Source: CAYRVX01 sp964642165
GTDB taxonomy: Bacteria > Planctomycetota > Phycisphaerae > SM23-33
Direction of reading: 5' to 3'
Assembly: GCA_964642165.1 (NCBI GenBank)
Contig: CAZXOC010000209.1
Location: 1 to 13,296 of the forward strand
DNA: 13,296 nt
Within the stretch, counting starts at the first letter, position 1. Every line of letters starts with the position of its first letter. Both the position numbers and the translations under genes were made by a program. Of the stretch, positions 6,085 to 13,296 are shown piece by piece. The notes beneath the pieces are model-generated. The model had not been told where the DNA came from and ran no database searches. It worked only from the letters and a program-made list of their open reading frames with translations.

Positions 6085-9000
6085 ATGCCTCGACGCTCCA
6101 CCAGCGGCGTTCTGTTGCTTCTGATTCTCGCGTCGTCTCCGTGCGCCGCCACGAGCGGCGCGGCCGGGGACACGGAGGCCGGCGCCCGGGCCACGGCCGA
6201 GGCCATTCGGGCGATCGCCGGCGTGGATGCCGGCCTGTGTGTCCATCTCGGCTGCGGCGAGGGCGCGCTGACGGCCGAACTGGTCGCGGGGGGGCGGTTC
6301 CTCGTCCACGGGCTGGCGGCGGAGCGCGGGGACGTGGCCCGCGCGCGGCGGCACATCGAGCGCCTGGGGCTCTACGGGCAGGCGTCGGTGGCCCGCGCGG
6401 ACTTTGCCTGGCTGCCGTACGCGGACGGCGTGGCCAACCTCGTCGTGGTGGACGACCTGCCGAAGGCCGCGGCCGCCGGGCTGACGCTGGCAGAGGTCCT
6501 GCGCGTCCTGTGCCCGGGGGGCGTCGCCGTGCTCTCCCTGCCGGCGGAGGCGAAGGGCAGGGACGGTCCGCCGGTCGCCGGCGGGGGCATCCCGAGGACG
6601 GAGGGCGCCCTGCGGCAGGCGTTGGCAGCCGCCGGCGTCCGGCGCGTCCGCGTGGTGCGGCGAGGCGGCGTCTGGGCCTGCTTCCGCAAGCCGCGCCCGC
6701 CCGCCATGGACGACTGGACCCATCGGACGTACGACGCGGGGGGCAACTGCGTCTCACAGGACACGGCCATCGGGCCGCTCCAGGGCCTTCGCTGGCTGGC
6801 CGGTCCCGTCTGGCCGATGGGCACGGGCTACCAGGTGAGCAACGGCGGGATCGTCTCGGCCGGGGGGCGCGTCTTCCACGTCACGCTGAACGAGGTCTCG
6901 AACGCCCGAAGGGTCCCGCAGGACCGCAACCACGAGTGGTTCCTCACCGCGCGCGACGCGTACAACGGGCTGCTGCTGTGGAGCCGCCCGATCCGCCGGA
7001 AGATGCGCCGCGACGGGCAGGAGTTCGGCAACTACCTGGTGGCCTCCGCCGGGCGCGTCTACGCGCTGATCGGGGAGGACCTGGTGGGGCTCGACCCGGC
7101 CGGGGGACGAACGCTGGCCACCTACCGCAAGGGCGTGGCGCTCGGCGGCAGGCTGGCGCTGCGCGACGGCACGCTGGTGCTGTCGCAGCCGACGTCCATC
7201 TGCGCGATCGACGCCGCCTCGGCGAAGGAGCGGTGGGAGCACCCGGCCGAGGCGCGGGACGTGCTCGTCGGGCGCGGCGCCGTGCTCTACGCGACGGCGG
7301 ACTACGCGCGGCTGGCGAGTCTCGACCTGGCGACCGGGCTCGAGCGCTGGCAGGTGGCACTGGCCCCCCGCAAGGGGCGCAAGAAGCAGCTCCTGTTCAC
7401 CGCCGGGGGGGTGGTCGTCTACGTGTGGGAGCGGGACTGGCAGAAGGGCGAGAACGGCATGGCGGCGTTTCGCGTGTCGGACGGGCGGCGGCTGTGGGAC
7501 GACGAGTACGCCTCCTCGCGGGCAACGTGGGCCAACACCGTCTGGTACGTCGGCGGCCTGGTGTGGCGGCGGGAAGGGAAGGCGGGGCTGGTCGGGCTGG
7601 ACCCCGCCACCGGCAAGGCGGTGCGCCGGATCGCGATGAAAGGCGGCTACTGCGGGGGCTGCGTTCGCGACATCGCGACGAAGCAGTACCTCGTGAGCAC
7701 CCGCCCGCCGAACCTGTTCGAGTGGCGCGACGGCAGCATGCACGCGTTCCGCGGCGGCCGCCACGGCTGCCGCGCCGGCGTCATCGTGGCCAACGGGATG
7801 CTCTACAGCCAGCCGCACGGCTGCAAGTGCGTCCGCGAGTCGCTGCGGGGCTTCCTCGCCTTCGCCCCGCGCGGAACGAAGCGCCCCGAGCCGGCGCCTC
7901 GCCTGGAGCGCGGGCCGGCGGGGGCACCCGCGGCGAGCCGGGCGGCGCCGGGCGACGGCGACTGGCCCATGTTCCGCCACGATCCGCGGCGGACGGGCGC
8001 CGCGGCCACGGCCGTGCCGGTCGAGATGAAACGCCTCTGGGACGTGAGGCTCGACGATCAGCGCCGCCCCGCCGGGCGCCTGGCCGACGAGTGGGCGGCG
8101 CACCCGCTGGGGCCGGACCGGCTGACCGCGCCGGTGGTCGCCGGCGGGCGGGTCGTCGTGGCGCTGCGCGATGCCCACCGCGTCGTCGCGCTGGATGCGG
8201 GCTCGGGGCGGGTGTGCTGGAGCCGCACCCTCGGCGGGCGCGTCGACGTGCCGCCGGCGATCCACGACGGCCTGTGCCTCGTCGGATGCTACGACGGCTT
8301 CGTGTACTGCCTGCGGGCCGACAGCGGCGAGCTCGTCTGGCGCCTTCGCGCCGCCCCCGAAGACCGGCGGATCGTCGCCTGCGGGCAACTGGAGTCTTCC
8401 TGGCCGGTCGTCGGCGGCGTGCTGGTGGCGCAGGGCCGCGCCTGCTTCGTGGCCGGGCGAAGCTCCGCCGTGGGCGGCGGCCTCCGCGGGTACGCCGTCG
8501 AGCCGCGAACGGGCACGCTGCTCTGGCAGAAGCCCCTGCCCGCGGCGAGCAGCGACCTGCTGGTCCTCGAGGACGGCGCCCTTCGCCTGGCGGGGGGCGG
8601 CTCGGCCGGCGCGCGGTTCGACCCGGCGACGGGCAAGGCCCTCCGGAGTATCGCCTCGCCCGGATTCCGCTGGGACTACGCCGGGAAGATCCGGACGCTC
8701 TGGGGCGGGCCGAATCGCGTGCTCGACCGGACCTGGCACGTGCTGTCGGTGAACGACACGGCCTCGCACTGGATGCGGATCAAGCAAGGGTACGGGCCGC
8801 ACCAGGGCCAGTTGCTCGTCGCCTCGCCGGACGGCCGGCGCGTCTGCGGCTTCCGGTTCAAGTACATTCACTGGTCGAAGGTGAAGGACCGCCGTACGGA
8901 GCTCGGCGGCGAGCTCGTCGCCTGGGAGGACGGCAAGCAGCGCTGGAAGGTGGACGTGCCCGGGCCGTTCCAGGTCGAGGCGCTGTGCCTGGCGGGCGAC

Positions 9001-9201
9001 GTGCTCCTGGCGGCCGGGCCGACCGACCGCTTCCGCCGCACGCCGGGCGGGCGACTCTGGGTGCTGTCCGCCGCCGACGGGACGAAACGCAAGGAGTACG
9101 CCCTCGACGCCCCTCCCGCCGCCGACGGCCTCGCCGTCGCCGACGGGCGACTGTACCTGACGACCCACGACGGCCGCACGCTCTGCTACGGCGCCGAGTA
9201 A
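6085..9201 (+). CDS. Exported fusion of SAM-methyltransferase-like domain and PQQ/BamB-like beta-propeller repeats
   Basis: This 1038-residue protein has four parts. A signal peptide covers residues 1 to about 25 (RR, then VLLLLILASSP). A class I methyltransferase-like domain covers about 35-205, with motif I VHLGCGEG (53-60), ADFAWLPYADGVANLVVVDD, and LCPGGVAVLSLP (142-153). A first propeller segment begins at DDWTHRTYDAGGN (209-221), and a second begins at DWPMFRHDPRRTG (626-638). Repeated blades read like VVALDAGSGRVCWSRTL and VYCLRADSGELVWRL, the PQQ/YVTN-type pattern. Cysteines C523, C526, C562, C580 and C582 cluster where planctomycete relatives also carry cysteines. C-x-x-C lacks a following His, so it is not a haem c site. 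The domain order is common in this lineage, but the biochemical role is unknown. Export should deprive the methyltransferase of SAM, so that domain may be only a fold or a ligand sensor. Probably co-transcribed with its neighbours. Confidence 0.85.
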   Translation: MPRRSTSGVLLLLILASSPCAATSGAAGDTEAGARATAEAIRAIAGVDAGLCVHLGCGEGALTAELVAGGRFLVHGLAAERGDVARARRHIERLGLYGQASVARADFAWLPYADGVANLVVVDDLPKAAAAGLTLAEVLRVLCPGGVAVLSLPAEAKGRDGPPVAGGGIPRTEGALRQALAAAGVRRVRVVRRGGVWACFRKPRPPAMDDWTHRTYDAGGNCVSQDTAIGPLQGLRWLAGPVWPMGTGYQVSNGGIVSAGGRVFHVTLNEVSNARRVPQDRNHEWFLTARDAYNGLLLWSRPIRRKMRRDGQEFGNYLVASAGRVYALIGEDLVGLDPAGGRTLATYRKGVALGGRLALRDGTLVLSQPTSICAIDAASAKERWEHPAEARDVLVGRGAVLYATADYARLASLDLATGLERWQVALAPRKGRKKQLLFTAGGVVVYVWERDWQKGENGMAAFRVSDGRRLWDDEYASSRATWANTVWYVGGLVWRREGKAGLVGLDPATGKAVRRIAMKGGYCGGCVRDIATKQYLVSTRPPNLFEWRDGSMHAFRGGRHGCRAGVIVANGMLYSQPHGCKCVRESLRGFLAFAPRGTKRPEPAPRLERGPAGAPAASRAAPGDGDWPMFRHDPRRTGAAATAVPVEMKRLWDVRLDDQRRPAGRLADEWAAHPLGPDRLTAPVVAGGRVVVALRDAHRVVALDAGSGRVCWSRTLGGRVDVPPAIHDGLCLVGCYDGFVYCLRADSGELVWRLRAAPEDRRIVACGQLESSWPVVGGVLVAQGRACFVAGRSSAVGGGLRGYAVEPRTGTLLWQKPLPAASSDLLVLEDGALRLAGGGSAGARFDPATGKALRSIASPGFRWDYAGKIRTLWGGPNRVLDRTWHVLSVNDTASHWMRIKQGYGPHQGQLLVASPDGRRVCGFRFKYIHWSKVKDRRTELGGELVAWEDGKQRWKVDVPGPFQVEALCLAGDVLLAAGPTDRFRRTPGGRLWVLSAADGTKRKEYALDAPPAADGLAVADGRLYLTTHDGRTLCYGAE

Positions 9202-9230
9202 GCGGCATCCGGCAAACGACCGAAGGGCGC

Positions 9231-9234
9231 GGAG
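9231..9234 (+). promoter_or_regulatory. Ribosome binding site of the DUF4091 gene
   Basis: GGAG at 9231-9234 is eight bases before ATG 9243, in the 41-base gap after the propeller gene, and marks the true start within a frame that stays open far upstream. Confidence 0.55.
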
Positions 9235-9242
9235 ACATCACC

Positions 9243-11909
9243 ATGAGCAAGTACACCGGGAACTGCGCGGCGCTCATCGCGGCCTCGCTGGCGGCGTTTG
9301 GCGGCGGCGGGCCGTCGCGGGCGGCCGAGACGACCTTCTCGGCGACCGTCACGTTCCAGCAGGGCGTCCACGGCTACGAGGGCGGCTCGGACGACACGCG
9401 CCGGGAGGGCAAGCTGAAGCTCGTCCGCGACGTGAAGCGCGAGCTGAGCGCGTGGCACAGGAGCCAGATCCGCCAGGGCAAGCTCGACGAGGCGAAGGTG
9501 CTGGAGGAGCTGTCGAACTACCGCCACGTGATCCGCTGGGACGCTCTGGGCACGTGGATTCGCGGCGGGAACATCCGGGTCACGTCGGCGAAGGTGCACC
9601 TGTACTACTGCGACGAGTTCTGGTCGTACTTCAAGTACACCCTCGCGCTGCATCGTTCGCTGCGCGGCACGAAGGACGCCGTGGAGGACCGCCCGGCCGG
9701 CACGGCCTGCGTCTACGGCGACCGCTGCGCGAAGGACGTCAAGACGCCGCTGGGGAGCTGGATCGAGTTCGACATCCGCCCGGAGATCGTTCAGGCGTGG
9801 CTCGACGACCCGGCGAGCAACCGAGGGCTGGTGCTGCTCCAGCAGAAGAAGGAGGAGACGCAGCCGCCGAAGAAGAGCACGGGCAGCGGCGTGTACTTCC
9901 GGGCGAACAACTACGGCATCCCGCGCCTGCGGCCGAAGCTCACCGTCTCCTGGACGTTCACGGGCAACGTCCCGCCGCTGGCCCCGACGCTCGCGGGTGG
10001 GCTGGACGGCGCGATCGTCGGCGACGTGCTTCCGATCCGCTGGTCGGAGGTGGCGCCTCGGCGCGACCTCAACGGCGACGCGGTGACGTACGAGGTCCGC
10101 GCCGGGCGGCCCGAGCGCGGGGCCATCCGCTGGCAGACGGTCGCCAGGGAAATCCCCGCGCCGGCGACGGGGTATCTGTGGAACACGTCGGGCGCGGCAC
10201 GCGGGAAGGGCTACAAGCTGGCCGTCCGCGCGCGGGACGCCCACGGCGCGGTCAGCGAGTGGTCCGAAAGCGACGGCGGCTTCGAGATCGCCGGCGGGAG
10301 GATCTCGTTCAACGTCGCCGTGGCGTCGCCGACGGTCCGCATCCGCCGGCTCGTCGCGCCCCCGCTGCGCCCGGCCGGGGCGGCGGCGATCTCCCTGGCC
10401 CGGGGAGAGGCGGAGGGCCTCCAGCTCGTGCTGATGAACGTCATGCGCCCGTGCCGGGGCGTGCGGGTGTCGGTCGGCCCGCTGACGGGACCCGGCGGGC
10501 GGTCCCTGCCGGCGCGGTGCGTCACGTGCCGCCCCGTGGGCTACGTCCGGACGACGGAGCCGAAGTACTCCGTGCCGCGCACCGGCTGGTGGGCCGACCC
10601 GCTGCTGGCGCCGGGGCCGGTCGACCTGGAGGTCGGCAAGGTGCAGCCGATGTGGCTCAGCGTGCGGTGCCCGCGCGGCGCGGCCGCCGGCGAGTACCGC
10701 GGCGACGTGACCGTGACGACGGCCGCCGGCGAGAAGCACACCGTGAAGCTCGCCGTCACCGTGTGGGACTTCGCCCTGCCGGTGACGCCCGCGCTGCGGA
10801 CCATGATCGTGGACGCCGCCCGCAAGGTCCCGGCCTTCTACGGGCTGGCGAAGGACGGCCCCGCCGCCCGGAGGCTCGTCGAGGCGATCTACGCCACGCT
10901 CTGCGAGCATCGCATCGCGCCCGGCATGGCGATGTGCGGCTTCGCCTGGGACAAGCCCGGCTACCCCGTGAAGCTCGCCGGCGGGCGGTACGACTTCCGT
11001 GAGGTGGACCGCCTCGGGGAGATGCTCCTCTCCCGCGGCATGAACGCGTTCGTCATCGCCATGTTCCCCAAGCCCGGCAAGTGGGGCTTCCCCGGGCAGT
11101 ACAGCGAGACGTGGAAGAAGGACTGGTCCGCCCTGGTGAAGGCCTACGCGGCCCACCTCCGAGAGAAGGGCTGGCTGGACAAGGCCTACACGTACAACAT
11201 CGATGAGGCGGCGCCTTCGATGTGGCCGGCGTGCAAGCGGAACTACGCGCTGTCGAAAGCGGCCGCGAGCGACGTCCGCGTCATGCAGTGCCTCAACAAC
11301 CCCAAGGGCGTCGAGGCGCTGGCGGGCTTCGCCGACACGTGGGACGTGAGCCTCCAGTTCTACGGCAAGTCGCGGGCGGCCGCGAGAAAGGCCCGGGGCG
11401 ACGAGGTGTGGTGGAACCTCTGCTGCTACCCCGCCTCGCACCCGAACCTCTTCGTGGACTACCCGGCCATCGACGCCCGCATCGTGGGGTGGCTGTCCTG
11501 GAAGCTCGGGATCGACGGCTTCGAGTACTGGTCCGCCACGTGCTGGGGCAAGAACGACGCGCCCGTCACGCGGGTCGAGAGCCGCTGGATCGCCAAGACG
11601 TTCGGCCAGTACAACGGCGACGGCTGCCTGCTGTATCCCGGGCCACGTGCCACCGTCCTCAGCTCGATCCGCCTGGAGGCCCTGCGCGACGGCTTTGAGG
11701 ACCACGAGTACCTGGCCGTCCTCCGCCGGCTCGTCGGGCGAGCCCGTGCCGCCGGCCGGGCCGGAAACGAGCTCGCCGCGGCCGAGAGACTCCTCGCCGT
11801 GCCCGACTCGATCTGCACGAGGGGCCTGTCGTACACGTCGGACCCGGGCGACCTCCTCGCCCGGCGCGCAGCGATCGCCCGGGCCATCGTGGCCCTCGGT
11901 GGTCGGTAG
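9243..11909 (+). CDS. Exported DNRLRE / Fn3-like / GH123-like protein with C-terminal DUF4091
   Basis: This 888-residue protein has several modules in order. A signal peptide covers 1 to about 28 (ALIAASLAAFGGGGPSRA). A DNRLRE-like beta domain covers about 30-240 (IRWDALGTWI, then VTSAKVHLYYCD, then GSWIEFDIRPEIVQAWL), a fold found in surface proteins. An Fn3-like domain covers about 245-350 (PIRWSEVAP, then GYKLAVRARDAHGAVSEWSES). A beta-sandwich linker covers about 355-515 (GEYRGDVTVTTAAGEKHTVKL), then a TIM barrel, then DUF4091 at about 755-825 (NGDGCLLYPGP, 791-801, and SIRLEALRDGFEDHEYL). The barrel contains NIDEA with D654-E655, placed like the Asp-Glu pair that GH123 beta-N-acetylgalactosaminidases use in substrate-assisted catalysis. 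This suggests a glycoside hydrolase on an envelope or extracellular substrate; the sugar is unproven. ATG 9243 has a GGAG site and follows the propeller gene by 41 bases, so the two are likely one transcript. Confidence 0.85.
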   Translation: MSKYTGNCAALIAASLAAFGGGGPSRAAETTFSATVTFQQGVHGYEGGSDDTRREGKLKLVRDVKRELSAWHRSQIRQGKLDEAKVLEELSNYRHVIRWDALGTWIRGGNIRVTSAKVHLYYCDEFWSYFKYTLALHRSLRGTKDAVEDRPAGTACVYGDRCAKDVKTPLGSWIEFDIRPEIVQAWLDDPASNRGLVLLQQKKEETQPPKKSTGSGVYFRANNYGIPRLRPKLTVSWTFTGNVPPLAPTLAGGLDGAIVGDVLPIRWSEVAPRRDLNGDAVTYEVRAGRPERGAIRWQTVAREIPAPATGYLWNTSGAARGKGYKLAVRARDAHGAVSEWSESDGGFEIAGGRISFNVAVASPTVRIRRLVAPPLRPAGAAAISLARGEAEGLQLVLMNVMRPCRGVRVSVGPLTGPGGRSLPARCVTCRPVGYVRTTEPKYSVPRTGWWADPLLAPGPVDLEVGKVQPMWLSVRCPRGAAAGEYRGDVTVTTAAGEKHTVKLAVTVWDFALPVTPALRTMIVDAARKVPAFYGLAKDGPAARRLVEAIYATLCEHRIAPGMAMCGFAWDKPGYPVKLAGGRYDFREVDRLGEMLLSRGMNAFVIAMFPKPGKWGFPGQYSETWKKDWSALVKAYAAHLREKGWLDKAYTYNIDEAAPSMWPACKRNYALSKAAASDVRVMQCLNNPKGVEALAGFADTWDVSLQFYGKSRAAARKARGDEVWWNLCCYPASHPNLFVDYPAIDARIVGWLSWKLGIDGFEYWSATCWGKNDAPVTRVESRWIAKTFGQYNGDGCLLYPGPRATVLSSIRLEALRDGFEDHEYLAVLRRLVGRARAAGRAGNELAAAERLLAVPDSICTRGLSYTSDPGDLLARRAAIARAIVALGGR

Positions 11910-11940
11910 GTTGCCGCATGCGGCCCCGCGCGGCGGTGAA
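11910..11940. terminator. Short convergent spacer with palindromes (possible bidirectional terminator)
   Basis: GCCGCATGCGGC (11913-11924) is a perfect palindrome and CCGCGCGG (11926-11933) a second. GCCGC (11913-11917) can also pair with GCGGC (11930-11934). All lie in the 31 bases between two convergent stop codons. There is no T-tract on either strand, so termination activity is only inferred. Confidence 0.35.
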
Positions 11941-13125
11941 CTACGCCTCGTCGGCCTCGAAGTGGTCCCGCAGGTCGGCCGGCAGGGACGGAACGTCGCG
12001 GGGCGTCGAGCCGTCGCGCAGGCTCTCGGTGGCGCAGCAGCCGGCGGCGACGCTGAAGCGCGCCGCGACGGGGCTGGTCGCCACCTTGCCGCCCTCCCGG
12101 GCGTAGCGCACGAACTCCGCGACGATCCGGGGGTCGGCCCCGCCGTGCCCGCCGGCCAGCGGGGGGAAGTGGAACTCGGCGTTGGCGGCCGGGTAGTAGT
12201 ACGCGCGGTTGTTCCACAGCCGCACCACCGTCTGCTCGCCCGGCACGTCGCCGAAGTTCTCGACGCGCCCCTCCGTGCCGATGACCGTGTAGTTCCGCCA
12301 GCCGTCCGGGGCGTAGTGGCACTGCTGGTACGAGGCGAACACGCCGTTGTCCAGCTCCATCAGCATCATGCTGACGTCCTCGACGTCGATGACGGGGTTG
12401 AGGCCCGTCTGGGCCAGCGGGGGCCAGTTCGCCACGCTCCAGGACGTGTCGGGGGGCTCGTCGTCGCGGCGGCGGTGGGGGATGCGGTCGTAGAGCGTCA
12501 GCGCGCCCATGGCCACGACGCGCCGGGTGTAGCCGCCGCAGAGCCAGTGCAGCACGTCGATGTCGTGGGCGGCCTTCTGGAGCAGCAGCCCGGTGGACTT
12601 GGCCCGCTCGGCGTGCCAGTCCTTGAAGTAGGCGTCGCAGCCGTAGCAGACGAAGTGGCGGCACCAGCCGACCTTCGGCTCGCCGATCGCGCCGGCGTCG
12701 ATCAGCTCCTTCATCTTCCGGACGACGGGGAAGTGGCGCATGTTGTGCCCGAGGTAGAGCCTCACGCCGGCGGCGCGGGCGGCCTCGAGGATGCGGTCGC
12801 ACCCGGCGATGGTGATGGCCATGGGCTTCTCGAGGTAGACGTGCTTGCCCGCCCGGGCGGCGGCGACGGCGTGCTCCTCGTGGCAGTAGTCCGGCGACGT
12901 GACGAAGACGGCGTCGACGTCGTCGCGGGCCAGCAGCTCGCGGTAGTCGTCGGAGACGAACGTCTCGGCCCCGAAGTGCTCCTGGAACGCCGTCAGCGCC
13001 TCCGGGCGAACATCCACGCCCGCCACCACGCGCACGCCCTCGTCGGGGTCGTGCGCGTGCCGCACCAGCGACCCGCGCCCGCCTGCCCCGATCACGCCGA
13101 TCCGAAGCTCGCCTTCTGCTGCCAT
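11941..13125 (-). CDS. Gfo/Idh/MocA-family NAD(P)-dependent oxidoreductase
   Basis: This 394-residue protein has an N-terminal Rossmann domain with IGVIGAGGRG (9-18), the family EKP motif at 99-101 (VYLEKPMAI), and the C-terminal domain motif QKAAHDIDVLHW (183-194), where K184 and H187/D188 sit at the expected active-site region near the sugar. K100 is the usual conserved catalytic or cofactor-contacting lysine. Such enzymes oxidise or reduce sugars, cyclitols or their derivatives with NAD(P)H. The C-terminal part has HFPPLAGGHGGADPRIVAEFVRY, as in large planctomycete paralogue groups. No Tat or Sec signal is present, unlike many planctomycete paralogues, so it should be cytoplasmic. The start at 13125 is chosen because GAAGGAG lies seven bases upstream and the Rossmann motif begins at residue 9; an earlier in-frame ATG at 13224 lies upstream of the promoter. 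It converges on the DUF4091 gene. The exact substrate is unknown. Confidence 0.92.
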   Translation of the reverse strand: MAAEGELRIGVIGAGGRGSLVRHAHDPDEGVRVVAGVDVRPEALTAFQEHFGAETFVSDDYRELLARDDVDAVFVTSPDYCHEEHAVAAARAGKHVYLEKPMAITIAGCDRILEAARAAGVRLYLGHNMRHFPVVRKMKELIDAGAIGEPKVGWCRHFVCYGCDAYFKDWHAERAKSTGLLLQKAAHDIDVLHWLCGGYTRRVVAMGALTLYDRIPHRRRDDEPPDTSWSVANWPPLAQTGLNPVIDVEDVSMMLMELDNGVFASYQQCHYAPDGWRNYTVIGTEGRVENFGDVPGEQTVVRLWNNRAYYYPAANAEFHFPPLAGGHGGADPRIVAEFVRYAREGGKVATSPVAARFSVAAGCCATESLRDGSTPRDVPSLPADLRDHFEADEA

Positions 13126-13132
13126 CGATTTG

Positions 13133-13139
13133 CTCCTTC
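13133..13139 (-). promoter_or_regulatory. Strong ribosome binding site of the oxidoreductase
   Basis: On the minus strand GAAGGAG ends seven bases before ATG 13125. It is the best Shine-Dalgarno match in the window and decides the start. Confidence 0.75.
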
Positions 13140-13160
13140 GGTCCACACGTGCGCCGACAG

Positions 13161-13189
13161 AGTGTAGCGAGGGACAGCGCGCGGGCCAA
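13161..13189 (-). promoter_or_regulatory. Sigma70-like promoter of the oxidoreductase
   Basis: Minus strand: -35 TTGGCC (13189-13184), a 17-base spacer, and -10 TACACT (13166-13161), each 4 of 6 to consensus with ideal spacing. Transcription would start near 13154, leaving a leader of about 30 bases that holds the ribosome binding site. Confidence 0.55.
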
Positions 13190-13196
13190 GGCCCGC
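13181..13196. promoter_or_regulatory. Inverted repeat overlapping the -35 box (operator candidate)
   Basis: GCGGGCC-AA-GGCCCGC is a perfect 7+7 inverted repeat with a two-base centre. It covers the -35 hexamer of the oxidoreductase promoter, the place where a dimeric repressor would block RNA polymerase. No regulator gene is present in the window. Confidence 0.4.
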
Positions 13197-13296
13197 CGCT
13201 AAACAAACCTCTCGCGTCCTGCACTGGACCTCGTCCGTTTTTTTGGCGGGTCCGCTTGCGGACGGCGTAGACGGATCCCTCGGCGCGCCGCGCCCT
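13197..13296. other. Non-coding right edge with T7 run and inverted repeat
   Basis: No gene is seen here. It contains seven T's (13238-13244), preceded by a weak 4-bp stem (GGAC 13226-13229 with GTCC 13233-13236), and followed by a perfect inverted repeat GTCCGC-TT-GCGGAC (13250-13263). The weak stem plus T-run could terminate a plus-strand transcript, but no plus-strand gene ends here. The inverted repeat could be a second regulatory site upstream of the oxidoreductase promoter. Confidence 0.3.

Noticed and set aside
7651..7662. A c-type haem site at C523-x-x-C526
   Set aside because: The residue after the second cysteine is valine, not histidine.
6754..9168. Long minus-strand open frame (about 800 codons) opposite the propeller gene, and similar ones opposite the ligase and the DUF4091 gene
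   Set aside because: They mirror the codon structure of the plus-strand genes, lack recognisable domains, and have R/A/P-biased composition typical of high-GC shadows.
6141..11909. A single giant plus-strand open frame of about 1920 codons
   Set aside because: Only the part from 9243 has family similarity. Upstream it is the shadow of the propeller gene in another frame, open because of high GC, with R/G/A-rich nonsense translation.
11647..13167. Plus-strand open frame of about 500 codons opposite the Gfo/Idh gene
   Set aside because: The minus strand encodes an unmistakable Rossmann-fold oxidoreductase with EKP and HDID motifs; the opposite frame has no recognisable domain.
1..13296. tRNA, rRNA, riboswitch or CRISPR features
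   Set aside because: No cloverleaf-like arrangement, regularly spaced repeats or recognisable riboswitch core was seen; the only regular repeat is the three-copy octamer at 1051-1074.

Overview
The window is very GC-rich (about 70 percent by eye) and densely coding. Its gene set suggests a heterotrophic bacterium of the Planctomycetota or a neighbouring PVC-type lineage, probably known from environmental genomes. The markers are a secreted methyltransferase/PQQ-type beta-propeller protein, a DUF4091 glycosidase-like protein, a Gfo/Idh/MocA oxidoreductase, a UroD-like methyltransferase and a relic of a REP-associated tyrosine transposase. This assignment rests on family recognition, not on a marker-gene search.

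Layout. (1) Bases 1-1020 hold the 3' part of a plus-strand gene for a protein with carboxypeptidase-regulatory-like (beta-sandwich) domains; it runs in from outside the window. (2) Bases 1021-1756 have no intact gene but are not blank: a stem-loop at the stop codon, a purine-rich triple octamer repeat, the decayed first codons of a RAYT-type transposase, and a frameshifted remnant with a signal-peptide-like start. (3) Bases 1757-3436 encode a FadD/FAA1-type long-chain acyl-CoA ligase (plus strand, GTG start). (4) Bases 3437-3663 are a convergent spacer with a second stop-codon stem-loop and a second copy of a diverged repeat that flanks the ligase. (5) Bases 3664-4767 (minus) encode a BioD-like P-loop plus DRTGG protein, like the N-terminal part of long phosphotransacetylases but without the catalytic phosphotransacetylase domain. 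(6) Bases 4795-4968 are a divergent promoter region.

(7) Bases 4969-11909 form a likely plus-strand operon: a UroD/methylcobalamin:CoM methyltransferase-family protein, a large exported protein with an N-terminal SAM-methyltransferase-like domain followed by PQQ/BamB-like beta-propeller repeats, and an exported DNRLRE-Fn3-GH123-like/DUF4091 protein. (8) Converging on it, bases 11941-13125 (minus) encode a Gfo/Idh/MocA oxidoreductase with a good promoter, a strong ribosome binding site and an inverted repeat over its -35 box. Bases 13126-13296 are its upstream region.

How the genes may work together is inference. The DUF4091 protein looks like a surface or periplasmic glycoside-processing enzyme and the Gfo/Idh protein like a cytoplasmic NAD(P)-dependent sugar or cyclitol oxidoreductase. 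The propeller protein and the UroD-like protein have no assigned substrate. The ligase and the DRTGG protein are probably separate functions (fatty acid activation; acetyl-phosphate or acyl metabolism regulation). The least explained items are the exported methyltransferase-propeller fusion, the UroD-like protein lacking the usual H-x-C zinc motif, and the direct-repeat flanks of the ligase. I found no RNA genes, CRISPR array or intact mobile element.
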